Positions 34,658 to 43,043 of a stretch of DNA of 64,000 bases are shown piece after piece. The position numbers and the translations under genes are program-made. Each line of letters begins with the position of its first letter. Position 1 is the stretch's first letter. This stretch comes from CAYXSX01 sp964467925. GTDB taxonomy: Bacteria > Pseudomonadota > Alphaproteobacteria > Micavibrionales > Micavibrionaceae. The stretch covers positions 496,001-560,000 of the forward strand of contig CAYXSX010000001.1 of the NCBI GenBank assembly GCA_964467925.1, given 5' to 3'. The notes beneath the pieces are model-generated. The model did no database searches. It was not told the origin of the DNA and saw nothing but the letters and a program-made list of their open reading frames with translations.

Positions 34658-36685
34658 TTAGGTATAACGCGAGAGGATGTACCACTGCGCCCCGTTCGAG
34701 ACGACCGTGATGGCATCGAACTGCCCGGTCAGAGTTTGGGTCGATAAATCCGGCCCGCTGCCCCCTTGCTCGGTTACGCTCACAACGTTAGAGGAAGCAT
34801 CGGTTTTCTTGATCGTCACGGTCCGGCCCACGGCTTCGGCGGCATCGGCGGGGGGCAGACGCGTGGTCAGTGCGCCGCTATTGCTCGAAACAAGATAAGT
34901 GTCCACCGCCATGTCGATATCGACTGTGCCGCTGGTATCGATAAAGCGCGTATTGCCCGCCAGACGGTTGGAGGCCTTGATATACCACCCCACGCCGTTC
35001 GATATCATCGTCGCGTAATCGTTCGGCCCGCCCAGTAAAAGCGTATTGCCGTCCGGCCCGTCGCCACCATCCTCGTTCACCGTAACGATATTGCCTGTGC
35101 CGTCGACCTTCTTGATCGTCACTTCGGCGGCCACAGCATCAGGGGCTGCGGGAAGCGTGATCGTGATCGCTCCGCCCGTCGCGTTGACCAGGTGCACGGT
35201 ATGCGACAAGTCTATCGCGGTCGTTCCCGGCGTATCGATGAACTCGGTATCGTAGCGCATTAATGTTGCCTTCAGATCGCTGATGACCGTTTTGCGCATT
35301 GTGTTCTTTTCCGGATACCCGGCATTGATCGCGTTGTAATCGCCGCCGGAATTATCGAGGAGCGCCGCGCCGTCGCTCTGCGCCGAAAGATTGATCAGGA
35401 TCGTTTCCACCGAACCGCTATCGAGTTTTACATTCGGCACCACATCCGTGCTTTCGCAAAGCAGGTTAATCAAAAGCGTCTTGTTGGAATTCGCTCCAAG
35501 CCGGAAACAGCTATCGGCCGTCGGCCCGTTCACATTCGCCTCGCAATCGATAAAGGAATTGTTCAGCGACCCGTGCTCGACATAAAAACCGCTTCCCGCG
35601 GTTGACGCGCCCTTAGAATAAACCCGCACGGCGTAAAACCGGTTGGCATTGGGCGTATCGCCCGCCCCGCTTTTGGTCAGGTGAACGCCGTGGGTGATCG
35701 GCTGTTCGATCAGTATATTGCGGAAGTTATTCCAGTAACAAGGCTTGTCCGTATCGTCATGACCGTCAAGCTGGATGCCGGTATTCGCGCCAAAAATCTG
35801 AACATCACTAACGACGTTTTGCACGCATTCGGCAATCCCGCCGTATAGTTTGATCCCGATAGCGCCGCCCTCGATACGAAGGTTTTGAATGCTCGTATAG
35901 CCTTCGGGAATCTCTATCGCGTTAAACCCGTTGCTCTGGCATTTGATCACGGATCGTTGCCCCGCCCCGATCAGGGATTTTCGCGCCGCGAGCGATATAG
36001 TGGCGGTAATCAGATACTCCCCCGCCGGAACGAAAACGGCATCATGCGCGCCCAGCGCGTTTTGAATCGCGGTCGTGTCATCGGCCAGGCCGTCGCCGAG
36101 CGCGCCAAAATCTTTCACAGAAACCAGGTCGGAAAATTTATCGCTGCTGGTGCGCGCGCTTGCCCCTGTACCTTGCGCGGTGAAATCGGGCGCAGCCATT
36201 GAGCCTTCAAGGCTTACGGCGATAGGGTTGCCATCACCGTCAAAACCAAGCGCCTTGTTCGCGCGGTTTGTAAGGGAGGGAAGCTGCACGTTGCCCGGCG
36301 TTTCATGATCGCCGTATTTTAACGCGGTGTCGTTTTCACGCTCGACCTGCTGGATCGCGGCCACAAGATAATCAAGTTCGTTATTGATGGATTGGGCCGA
36401 AAAATCCCCACCCTCCAGATAATCGGTAACGCGCTCGATAGGCAGGAACCGTTCCAGCGTGACGATCGTTTCATCGGCGGGCGCAGTGTCGAAAGTAACA
36501 TTTCCGCCCAGCGTCTGGCCGGCGCCGAAAATGACGAAACCGCTCACCTGCTGCGCGCCGTTCAGATAGACTTTCAAATCCTCGCTGGCGAAAATTGGAA
36601 AGGGATAGGCGAAAACCGTTTGTTCGCCGTCAGCCGTGTAACGCACGATAGGCGTAACATCGGGCATTTTAATATGCTCGGGCAT
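34658..36685 (-). CDS. Tailspike / tail fibre with pectate-lyase-like beta-helix
   Basis: 675 residues. The N-terminus (1-150) carries a T7-tail-fibre-like adaptor (QTVFAYPFPIFASEDLKVYL, ERENDTALKYGDHETPG). VSVKDFGALGDGLADDTTAI (about 188) is the classic opening of a right-handed beta-helix, which continues to about 450. The last 195 residues are two tandem copies of a roughly 95-residue unit, each running FIDT-x-GT...TIKK...GPD...ISNG-x-WYI or VSNG-x-WYI. Such proteins recognise and often cleave surface polysaccharide. This is the probable receptor-binding protein of the particle. Confidence 0.88.
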   Translation of the reverse strand: MPEHIKMPDVTPIVRYTADGEQTVFAYPFPIFASEDLKVYLNGAQQVSGFVIFGAGQTLGGNVTFDTAPADETIVTLERFLPIERVTDYLEGGDFSAQSINNELDYLVAAIQQVERENDTALKYGDHETPGNVQLPSLTNRANKALGFDGDGNPIAVSLEGSMAAPDFTAQGTGASARTSSDKFSDLVSVKDFGALGDGLADDTTAIQNALGAHDAVFVPAGEYLITATISLAARKSLIGAGQRSVIKCQSNGFNAIEIPEGYTSIQNLRIEGGAIGIKLYGGIAECVQNVVSDVQIFGANTGIQLDGHDDTDKPCYWNNFRNILIEQPITHGVHLTKSGAGDTPNANRFYAVRVYSKGASTAGSGFYVEHGSLNNSFIDCEANVNGPTADSCFRLGANSNKTLLINLLCESTDVVPNVKLDSGSVETILINLSAQSDGAALLDNSGGDYNAINAGYPEKNTMRKTVISDLKATLMRYDTEFIDTPGTTAIDLSHTVHLVNATGGAITITLPAAPDAVAAEVTIKKVDGTGNIVTVNEDGGDGPDGNTLLLGGPNDYATMISNGVGWYIKASNRLAGNTRFIDTSGTVDIDMAVDTYLVSSNSGALTTRLPPADAAEAVGRTVTIKKTDASSNVVSVTEQGGSGPDLSTQTLTGQFDAITVVSNGAQWYILSRYT

Positions 36686-36708
36686 TATGATATTCCTTTT
36701 TCATTACC

Positions 36709-36834
36709 GTCATCCCCGCGGCGCGGCGAATGCCGCGCTTAAACGGCGGGGATCCATAAGGTGCCCGGCTATGCCGGACGCTTCTTGGGCTCCGGATGTA
36801 TAAGCGGCCCTTTCAGGGCCGCCTCCGGGGTGAC
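36709..36834. repeat. Dispersed compound palindromic repeat, copy 4 (inside phage module)
   Basis: GTCATCCCCGC...GCGGGGATCCAT at the left, further hairpins (GGCCCTTTCAGGGCC, GTCCGGCATA-type) and CTCCGGGGTGAC at the right. It is the longest copy together with copy 1. It lies between the tailspike gene and the 175-residue phage protein gene. Confidence 0.8.
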
Positions 36835-36848
36835 GTGGGGTGAGAGAT

Positions 36849-37376
36849 TTAAAACAGTGTTCGAAAACTCGACAGGCTGCGCTGCAAATCCTGACGCTGG
36901 CGAAGCTGCTCGCGTTGCAGGACGTTCACGCTCTGGCTGCTGAACAAGTCGTTATCAAGAGCACGGCTTCGCAAATTATCGAGTTTTTCCCGCTGCGCTC
37001 TTTCCTCATCGCTTTCCTCGAACAGCCCGAGAAGAACCGCCTGTGAGGAACCGCTGCCGCCTACACCACTGGCGCCGAATTGCGCGCGCTGGCGCGCCAC
37101 GGCCCGGCGCAATGCCGCCTGCCTTTGTTCATCCACCTGTTTTCCCTCAAGCGCCATACGTTCGCGCTCCAGCGCCGCATCCTGCTCGAGTTGTTTTTGC
37201 TGCACTTGCTGGCGCTGTTGCAACTGCTCCAGCGCCAGTTCCTGTTCACGTTCCTGCGAACGCACTGCCGGATTTTTACCGGCCAACGTCTGCACCGTGC
37301 CCACCGTTTGCGCCACCGCGCCCAGCGTATTTGTCAGCGCAGGGATCGCGCTTGCGACCGAATTGATTGCACCCAT
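36849..37376 (-). CDS. Phage internal/virion coiled-coil protein
   Basis: 175 residues. The N-terminus is hydrophobic-neutral (VASAIPALTNTLGAVAQ). A long Gln/Glu/Arg coiled coil (about 40-110) follows, then a Gly-rich break (GASGVGGSGSSQAVL) and a second coil. The shape fits internal virion or tail-needle-type proteins located between tail genes in small podoviruses. I cannot assign a specific role. A strong AAAGGAGA precedes the start. Confidence 0.7.
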   Translation of the reverse strand: MGAINSVASAIPALTNTLGAVAQTVGTVQTLAGKNPAVRSQEREQELALEQLQQRQQVQQKQLEQDAALERERMALEGKQVDEQRQAALRRAVARQRAQFGASGVGGSGSSQAVLLGLFEESDEERAQREKLDNLRSRALDNDLFSSQSVNVLQREQLRQRQDLQRSLSSFRTLF

Positions 37377-37403
37377 TTTTTGTCTCCTTTAATTAAAATC
37401 ACC

Positions 37404-37461
37404 GTCATTACCCGGCTTGTCCGGGTAATCCATAGATCACCCGCATAAAGCGGGTGATGAC
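37404..37461. repeat. Dispersed compound palindromic repeat, copy 5 (inside phage module)
   Basis: The shortest and clearest copy: GTCATTACCCGG-cttg-TCCGGGTAATCCAT then AGATCACCCGC-ataaa-GCGGGTGATGAC. It has two perfect hairpins and GTCAT/ATGAC ends. It lies between two virion genes. Confidence 0.9.
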
Positions 37462-37470
37462 GGAAGATGG

Positions 37471-39369
37471 TTAATCGTTAACTTTGAGCTGCGTCGTTAC
37501 CGAGAGCAGCGTGAAAGGCAGCGGCGCGGATTGTTCGATCCGCCAGAGCGGCTTTTGCCCGTCCGCCTGCCAACCCAACGCTCGCACTCTTATATCGCCG
37601 CTGACCAGCGGCAGGGGAGCGTCGAGAATGGGATCCTCCCCAATCTGGCACAGGGCAATATCGTGAAGGCCGCGCCCGACATCGAGCTTGAGCGCCGCTG
37701 TATCCTGCAGACGGAAAATCGCCTCGATCAAACGGATCCTGCGACCGCCCCCTGCCCCGCCGACATCACTGGGCGGCAGAGGCTCGATGATATGCGTATA
37801 GGGAAGGCCGATCTCGACCGCGCTCGCCGCTTCGTCCAAAGTCACCGCGCCGCTGCTTACTGTTTTGGACGCCTGCAAAACGCCGTCAGCGACAATTGCG
37901 ACCTCCAGCCCCTCAAGATGATCAAGCCCCGACCAGCTTGCGGTCGGCGTTTCCGTTTCCCCGCTCAGCGCGGAATCGAGATTTAAATTCTCGTCGAAAA
38001 GCTCGATCGTATAGGCACCGTTGCGTGCCACCAGCATGTAAACCTCGTCCCCCACGACGGCGACGGATTTTACATCGCCTTGCGTATCGTGGAGCGTCCA
38101 CGCCGAAACCTGTTCAGAGCGGAAGACGGTCAGCGTGGCGAAATTTCCATCATTGCGAATAATAAAAAGCAGGCGGCGTTTCTGATCGTAATCCTGATCC
38201 ACCGGCGTGCCGATGATATGGCGGGAGAGCAGAGACAAATCCGTTGACTGATATGCCTGCTCCACATCCGTATAAAGAAATTCGTGAATCTCCTGCCTGT
38301 TGCGGGCGACATATAGCGTTGCGCCGTCCACGTTGACCGGCGGGATATGGCGTTCTACCACAGAACCAACACGCGTTTGGCGTCTGATCTGCACGCTTGT
38401 GGGGGTGAGCGGATCGCCCGTGACCATCCATTCCGCGCCGGAGGTAAACACCTGTAAATGTCGACCGGAAAAAATGCCGCGAATAGCATTGACCTGATCG
38501 GATAAAATCGCGAACTCGATCGCTTCATCATCAAGGCCCGTGCCAAGATCGAAGTTGAAAAGATCGCCGGATTTGGACAACCACAAACGGTTGGGCAGAT
38601 CGCGTGACCCACCGATAACAAGACGGTCCTGGTGGAACGCCACGCTGGCCGGATATCCGCGTACGGCACTGAAAGCCTGTTCCTGCCAGTCGATAGTCGC
38701 ACTCGTGCCGCTTAACGTCTGGATCACGGTAACGGTGACCACGGTGGGAGAATCGAAATCGGTGATCTCCACTTCCTTCCCACCGACCCTTAATCGTGTA
38801 CCCTCATGCTCTTCCTCGAACACGGAAGCAGATGCGGTAAGGGTGATGCTCCCGCTTGTCCCGCTCGGGGTGATGGTCACATCAGAAGCCGCGAATTTGA
38901 AATAGGGCTGCTGGACGATATTACCGTCAGCGAAAAATTCCCAGTCGGTGAGCGACCATGTCCCGCCCGCGCTGCGCGTCAGTTTTTTCGGCGGCACGTC
39001 AGGGTGAACCATAAGCAAAGTATCGGCGCTTTGCGTCCAGGCAAGCTGGGGAATTTGCGCCGCGCTCCAAGGGGCGGCAATGGTATCTTCCAAAACGCCG
39101 CTTGCATAAACATCGATCTGCGCATCCGTGATGACCAGCAAGTAAGTCTGCTCGGTATTGAACTCGAACGCGATCAGCTTGCCGTCTCCTGCGGTCGTGT
39201 CGATGAAACCCAGCCCCGCACGGCGCGTCACCCCGCCCGTCGGTTTGATAAAGACGTTCTGCAATGTCAGCGCACCGTTTTCATAGGCGCGCAAATCCCC
39301 GCGGCCCAATAATTCTTTATTCACCTCCCCGGCTGTGAAGGTGGTTTTAATCTCTCTTATTCGTGTCAT
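37471..39369 (-). CDS. Phage tail tube / structural protein (tail tubular B-like)
   Basis: 632 residues from ATG 39369 (MTRIREIKTTF), preceded by AAAGGAAA. It opens with FTAGEVNKELLGRGDLRAYENGAL and PTGGVTRRAGLGF, the hallmark of a common podovirus structural protein placed next to tail tubular protein A. The rest is beta-rich with repeated strands resembling propeller blades. It probably forms the nozzle or tail tube. The assignment as T7 gp12-like rests on gene order and N-terminal pattern. Confidence 0.82.
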   Translation of the reverse strand: MTRIREIKTTFTAGEVNKELLGRGDLRAYENGALTLQNVFIKPTGGVTRRAGLGFIDTTAGDGKLIAFEFNTEQTYLLVITDAQIDVYASGVLEDTIAAPWSAAQIPQLAWTQSADTLLMVHPDVPPKKLTRSAGGTWSLTDWEFFADGNIVQQPYFKFAASDVTITPSGTSGSITLTASASVFEEEHEGTRLRVGGKEVEITDFDSPTVVTVTVIQTLSGTSATIDWQEQAFSAVRGYPASVAFHQDRLVIGGSRDLPNRLWLSKSGDLFNFDLGTGLDDEAIEFAILSDQVNAIRGIFSGRHLQVFTSGAEWMVTGDPLTPTSVQIRRQTRVGSVVERHIPPVNVDGATLYVARNRQEIHEFLYTDVEQAYQSTDLSLLSRHIIGTPVDQDYDQKRRLLFIIRNDGNFATLTVFRSEQVSAWTLHDTQGDVKSVAVVGDEVYMLVARNGAYTIELFDENLNLDSALSGETETPTASWSGLDHLEGLEVAIVADGVLQASKTVSSGAVTLDEAASAVEIGLPYTHIIEPLPPSDVGGAGGGRRIRLIEAIFRLQDTAALKLDVGRGLHDIALCQIGEDPILDAPLPLVSGDIRVRALGWQADGQKPLWRIEQSAPLPFTLLSVTTQLKVND

Positions 39370-39395
39370 GATTTTTCCTTTAATTGGAGGCAATA

Positions 39396-39430
39396 AAAAA
39401 CCCGCCACTCCATTGCCGGAGGGCGGGTTT
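39396..39430 (-). terminator. Leftward terminator after the secreted moron-like gene
   Basis: On the minus strand AAACCCGCC pairs with GGCGGGTTT around a 15-17 base loop and runs into TTTTTTATTG. It lies between the 276-residue secreted protein gene and the start of the next virion gene. That virion gene must therefore be reached by read-through or its own promoter. Confidence 0.85.
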
Positions 39431-39449
39431 AAATTTAGAAACTATCGTT

Positions 39450-40280
39450 CTATTCTACCGGACCATTTGGACCTGGTGGCTCACTTCCACCACCAACGTC
39501 ATCAACGTTTGTCGCAGGATTTTGCAACCTCATTTCATATACCTTGCCATCAACAACAAGCGTAGGATTCGGAATCGCTACATTAAAAAAGACTCCGCCC
39601 TGGCCGCCTATATTCGATGAGACGTCATTGATTACAGGACTATCGCATTCGTTACCGTTATTGTCCGGAAGCTGATAGTCGTGATATTTAATTTTTTCTC
39701 TGAAGCTGATAATACTGTTGAAAGTACGTTCTATATTCTCCAGTCTCTGGTGATATTCATTCCGTACCTTGGGAAACTCTTGAGCAACTTCCAGAGTTTC
39801 TCCGGCCTTTATACGATCAGCAAGCAGTATTAAGTCATCAAGATATCGAATTTCTTCTATGGTCTCCAAGCGAAGTCGGACTAGCTCAATTTCGTCATCC
39901 GAAGCCACTTCCACTAGATATCTGTAGCCTTCCGTGCCGTATTGTGGAAGAAATGCCGATTGATTATCGGTATCAACAGAAACAGCATCGCCGGTAGTGT
40001 TTTGGGGAGAGTTTCCGCTGACGACCACAGTGGGAATATTTTGATCGCTTATTGTACTCGTAGCATTTTTTACTTCTTTACCTGCTATATTTCGCGGGCT
40101 AACTTGCCCATCGATGTTGTTAATCGTTGCAGCTCCATCCTGGTCAACTGATAGTTTTTTATTTTCCAGATCTAAAGTCCCGTTACCAAAATCAAGCGTC
40201 TGCCCTAAAGCTGGCGCCGCCATAGCAGCCAGCGGACCTGCAACGACAGCCATTGCCAGTGTTTGTCTTAAACTCGTCAT
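39450..40280 (-). CDS. Secreted hypothetical protein within the virion module
   Basis: 276 residues with a signal peptide (MTSLRQTLAMAVVAGPLAAM...ALGQ, about 1-26), unlike the phage structural proteins around it. The mature part is Asn/Asp-rich, with a helical Glu/Leu middle (about 120-190) and a Pro/Gly-rich end (SEPPGPNGPVE). It is more AT-rich than its neighbours, has its own AAAGGGAG site and ends at a terminator. This is the profile of a moron cargo gene expressed by the lysogen. Function unknown. Confidence 0.7.
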   Translation of the reverse strand: MTSLRQTLAMAVVAGPLAAMAAPALGQTLDFGNGTLDLENKKLSVDQDGAATINNIDGQVSPRNIAGKEVKNATSTISDQNIPTVVVSGNSPQNTTGDAVSVDTDNQSAFLPQYGTEGYRYLVEVASDDEIELVRLRLETIEEIRYLDDLILLADRIKAGETLEVAQEFPKVRNEYHQRLENIERTFNSIISFREKIKYHDYQLPDNNGNECDSPVINDVSSNIGGQGGVFFNVAIPNPTLVVDGKVYEMRLQNPATNVDDVGGGSEPPGPNGPVE

Positions 40281-40355
40281 AATTTTCTCCCTTTGTGTTA
40301 AAGATGCCAGAACATAGAGGAGAAGTTTTGTTATGTCAATAAATAATTATTATGT

Positions 40356-40925
40356 CTATTTTCGCACCTTAATCAGCGTGAAATCCTCGATCGCTCTGGG
40401 TGTGTCCTGCTGCGCGTCGATCTGGCGGGCGTTTTCGTATTCTTTCTGGGCGAGGCGGAACAGCGCTTCGGCCCGGCTGGTGTTTTCCGTCACTGGAATG
40501 GTGAACTCCGCCGCCAGCCGCGCGATCAGCGCCTGATCGAAATAGGGAGGAAACTCCTCCTCTTCGGGCCGGAACAGATAGGTCAGGATCACGGCGGACG
40601 CATTGGTGTGCAGCGCGCCGCGCGATATGCGGTAATTCAGGCCCCGCCCCTTCGTGCCTGTGCCCGCCGATAGCGCGCGCAGGAAATCGTTGGGAAGCTG
40701 ATACGCGTAATCGTAATCGGCAACGGGGGCGGTCTCCAATTGTGAGAGCGCGACCTGCCCGCTCGCAAAACTCCATGCATAAGCTGAGAGCAGCGCATCG
40801 CGCACGGGAGCGAATAACGCTCCGGCGATTTCGGATTCGGCTGTGCCGTCTTCAAAACTTGTAATCGGCGCCGCGCCAATTCTTATAAGCGCGCGCGAAC
40901 ATAATGCCACATCGTTGAGGGCCAT
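40356..40925 (-). CDS. Tail tubular protein A-like (head-tail adaptor)
   Basis: 189 residues from ATG 40925 (MALNDVALCSRALIRIGAAP), with AAGGAA upstream. The opening, the spacing to AYAWSFA (W in the second helix) and YAYQLPNDFLRAL match the T7 gp11-type adaptor that joins portal to tail. It is placed between the capsid gene and the tail-tube gene, as in T7-like genomes. Confidence 0.85.
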   Translation of the reverse strand: MALNDVALCSRALIRIGAAPITSFEDGTAESEIAGALFAPVRDALLSAYAWSFASGQVALSQLETAPVADYDYAYQLPNDFLRALSAGTGTKGRGLNYRISRGALHTNASAVILTYLFRPEEEEFPPYFDQALIARLAAEFTIPVTENTSRAEALFRLAQKEYENARQIDAQQDTPRAIEDFTLIKVRK

Positions 40926-40960
40926 GATTTTAATTCCTTTTCGTTGGTGAATAAGAACGA

Positions 40961-40998
40961 AGCCCCGCCCGCCGTGATGACAGGCAGGGCTTCGCCTT
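40961..40998 (-). terminator. Probable leftward terminator after capsid and 79-residue gene
   Basis: On the minus strand, CGAAGCCCTGCC pairs with GGCGGGGCTTCG (one mismatch) followed by TTCTTATTC. It lies 110 bases beyond the end of the 79-residue gene. A terminator after the capsid gene is a usual podovirus arrangement. Confidence 0.6.
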
Positions 40999-41108
40999 GG
41001 TAGTCGATACAAAAAACGGATGCACGGCGGGGCGAGCGGTCGGGAAAGGGGCGGCGCTACAAGCCCATCTTGCATCTGCGTTTTGCCGTGAATAACGGTT
41101 TATCCGTT

Positions 41109-41348
41109 TTAAGAGTAAACCGTGACGGTCACAGTGCTGCCGTTATTGCCGGTGACAAGATAAAACTTGTTGACCGGGGTTCCGTCAGTATCGACATTGG
41201 CAATAATCAGATCTCCGACACGCAGCATGCCGGCCGCATTGTCGAAGTAGTTCGCGCCTGTTACGGCGTCATCGGTTGTGACGTAATGCCACAGGGTAAA
41301 ATTGTTGGCGTAGGCCAACACGGAAAGATCGGAAGCTGTAAAAGCCAT
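41109..41348 (-). CDS. Small phage protein following capsid gene
   Basis: 79 residues with a strong AAGGAGATATA site. It is beta-rich (LIIANVDTDGTPVNKFYLVTG, STVTVTVYS) and opens MAFTASDLSVLAYANNFTLWHY. Proteins of this size after the major capsid gene are often head decoration proteins. That is an inference from position; no motif proves it. Confidence 0.65.
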   Translation of the reverse strand: MAFTASDLSVLAYANNFTLWHYVTTDDAVTGANYFDNAAGMLRVGDLIIANVDTDGTPVNKFYLVTGNNGSTVTVTVYS

Positions 41349-41379
41349 TTTATATCTCCTTCAGTTAATCGGTTGAACC

Positions 41380-42216
41380 TTACGCGTCTGGCGTTTCGTC
41401 ACAGTTAATAACGATAATGCCGTCCTCGTCGATCAGGCCTGCGCCCTGGCTCATCATGTTATTGACGAAATGGGCTGCGCGGTCGCCGTGCCATGTGATG
41501 TCGGTCTGGACATCGGAAGCGGCGGCGTGACCGACGGCGGTTTTGTGATACCAGTAACAGGAACGGATATCGTTGCCGTCTATCGGCAGGCCGGAATGCG
41601 GGATCCAGATCGTGCCCAGCCACATTTTCGCCTGCGTCAGGGACGCATAGGGAAGCGCGGTGGCGCCGACATATTCGGAGCTTACAAACTCGTCAATCGC
41701 GAGCAGCTCGCTCCATTGTTTCCATCCGACCACGGCAAAACGTTGACCGTCATCGGGCACGTCTGCCTCGCCGAGAGTTTCGAAAGCTTCGAGAACTTTG
41801 GCCTTGGTCAGACCTACGTTACCTTCGGGAACCACGTTGGCGGAAGCGGTCGCAAGCTGGGTGATGATCAGTTCATCCGTTTTACGGCCCAACGCGGAAG
41901 CACCGGCGCTGGCGATAACCTGGCGCTCATCGATATTGGTTTTAAGTTCGTCCAGACGGTCCACCCAGTCGCCCGCATAATAATCCTGCAGCGTGACTTC
42001 GATATTGGTGTGGTCTAGATTCATCACCGGAACCATGCCGTGAGTTGATTTCGTACTGGCGGTTCCCTTGCCTACCTTTTGGAAGACAGCGGAAGAACCG
42101 TTTACATCGGAGATAGTACGCACTGTGTTCCGGAGTTTGGAACCCTGGCGCTGATAGGCCTCGTGCACTTCACGTTCGAATTGCTTGATAAAAGCCTGGT
42201 CAAGAGTTGTTGACAT
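41380..42216 (-). CDS. Major capsid protein
   Basis: 278 residues. The sequence begins with a helical N-arm (LDQAFIKQFEREVHEAYQRQ), then alternating strands and helices with MVPVMNLDHTNIEVTLQDYYAGDWVD and DELIITQLATASANVVPEG. The pattern is that of the smaller podovirus capsid proteins with the HK97 fold. The position directly after the scaffold gene (PilZ gene in between) and before tail tubular protein A supports the call. The 5' leader holds a 14-base motif shared with the scaffold gene. Confidence 0.85.
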   Translation of the reverse strand: MSTTLDQAFIKQFEREVHEAYQRQGSKLRNTVRTISDVNGSSAVFQKVGKGTASTKSTHGMVPVMNLDHTNIEVTLQDYYAGDWVDRLDELKTNIDERQVIASAGASALGRKTDELIITQLATASANVVPEGNVGLTKAKVLEAFETLGEADVPDDGQRFAVVGWKQWSELLAIDEFVSSEYVGATALPYASLTQAKMWLGTIWIPHSGLPIDGNDIRSCYWYHKTAVGHAAASDVQTDITWHGDRAAHFVNNMMSQGAGLIDEDGIIVINCDETPDA

Positions 42217-42229
42217 AGCAAACCTCGTT

Positions 42230-42243
42230 TTAAGTTGATGTTG
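42230..42243 (-). promoter_or_regulatory. Shared 14-base leader motif upstream of capsid gene
   Basis: TTAAGTTGATGTTG (plus strand) lies 14-27 bases upstream of the capsid start. The same 14 bases lie at 43712-43725, 15-28 bases upstream of the scaffold start. It may be an mRNA leader or translation-enhancing element for the two most needed assembly proteins. Confidence 0.5.
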
Positions 42244-42366
42244 GAAGAGAAAAGCCGGGTCAAAGGTTGCCCGCCCCGGTTCGTTCGAACAGGTGGAATC
42301 GGGCCTTTAATATCCGGGAGCTATATCGCGCGGCGTTAGAAGAAACGTTATCGGCAGGATATAAAA

Positions 42367-42410
42367 AACACCGGAGAGCGCAGCTTGAAACAAGTCACAC
42401 TTCCGGCGTT
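42367..42410 (-). terminator. Hairpin upstream of capsid gene, possible leftward terminator
   Basis: On the minus strand AACGCCGGA pairs with TCCGGTGTT (one G-T pair), with an inner CTTG-TTT-CAAG, and is followed by TTTTTTATAT. It lies in the 371-base gap 42217-42587 between the PilZ and capsid genes. Together with the PilZ promoter and the 14-base leader motif it accounts for most of that gap. Confidence 0.5.
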
Positions 42411-42530
42411 GATAAAAACCAGAATAGGAATAAATACCTTCAATGTCAAGAGAAAAAATGAACGCTTTCTAAATTAATTTCTTTAAGGCATGATTTAAAC
42501 AATAAGAGTCACAACCAAAGAAATAATACG

Positions 42531-42559
42531 TTGACATAACGTTACTTTATGTGTATCAA
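42531..42559 (+). promoter_or_regulatory. Sigma70-type promoter of the PilZ gene with internal dyad
   Basis: TTGACA (42531-42536), a 17-base spacer, then TATCAA (42554-42559). The spacer and flanks contain ACATAA-cgttact-TTATGT (42534-42552), a possible operator. The PilZ ATG follows 28 bases later, with AGGGG in between. Confidence 0.65.
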
Positions 42560-42587
42560 ATAAAAATATCATACAGGGGATAATCAT

Positions 42588-42980
42588 ATGTTTAACGGCC
42601 TTTTAAAGTCGCGCAAAAACAAACAGTCATCTCAAAGCAGTGAACAGATCACGCGCCGCCGCTATACGCGCCGCAAAACCGATCAGTGCATTTCCCTGAT
42701 TGATGGGCATGCCTATCCCGTGGAAGACTGGGGGATAGGTGGGCTTCTTATTTCCGGTGACGACCGCCTCTTCGCTCTGGGCCGTGAATACGATGTTATG
42801 TTGAAATTCAAGCTGCGCGATAACGTGATGGAAGTGCGCCACACCGCCAAAGTAACCCGCAAGAATAAGGGCCGCGTCGGCATGGAGTTCTCTCCTCTTA
42901 CCGACGAGATCAGGGACAAACTTAAAGCCGTGGTCGATGATTACGTCGCCCGCCAGTTCGTCAGCTCGCAAATGGCTTAA
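42588..42980 (+). CDS. PilZ-domain protein embedded in the virion module
   Basis: 130 residues. A basic RRRYTRRK (about residues 23-30) matches the RxxxR c-di-GMP-binding motif. The second motif reads VEDWGIGGL (about 43-51), a variant of (D/N)xSxxG in which Ser is replaced. VGMEFSPLTDEIRDKLKAVV is the typical PilZ ending. Such proteins bind c-di-GMP and regulate motility, polysaccharide or transcription. It has its own promoter and shares a terminator with the convergent scaffold gene. Its place between scaffold and capsid genes, on the opposite strand, marks it as an inserted cargo gene. Confidence 0.88.
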   Translation: MFNGLLKSRKNKQSSQSSEQITRRRYTRRKTDQCISLIDGHAYPVEDWGIGGLLISGDDRLFALGREYDVMLKFKLRDNVMEVRHTAKVTRKNKGRVGMEFSPLTDEIRDKLKAVVDDYVARQFVSSQMA

Positions 42981-42987
42981 AAAAAAT

Positions 42988-43022
42988 AACCCCGCCTCGT
43001 GACACGAAAGCGGGGTTTGTTT
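42988..43022. terminator. Bidirectional terminator between PilZ and scaffold genes
   Basis: AACCCCGC (42988-42995) pairs with CGGGGTT (43011-43017), with an inner TCGTG-a-CACGA stem. A-run on the left and T-run on the right allow function in both directions. The two converging genes end 8 bases before and 22 bases after it. Confidence 0.88.
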
Positions 43023-43043
43023 TTATGCTGGCGTATAAATTTT

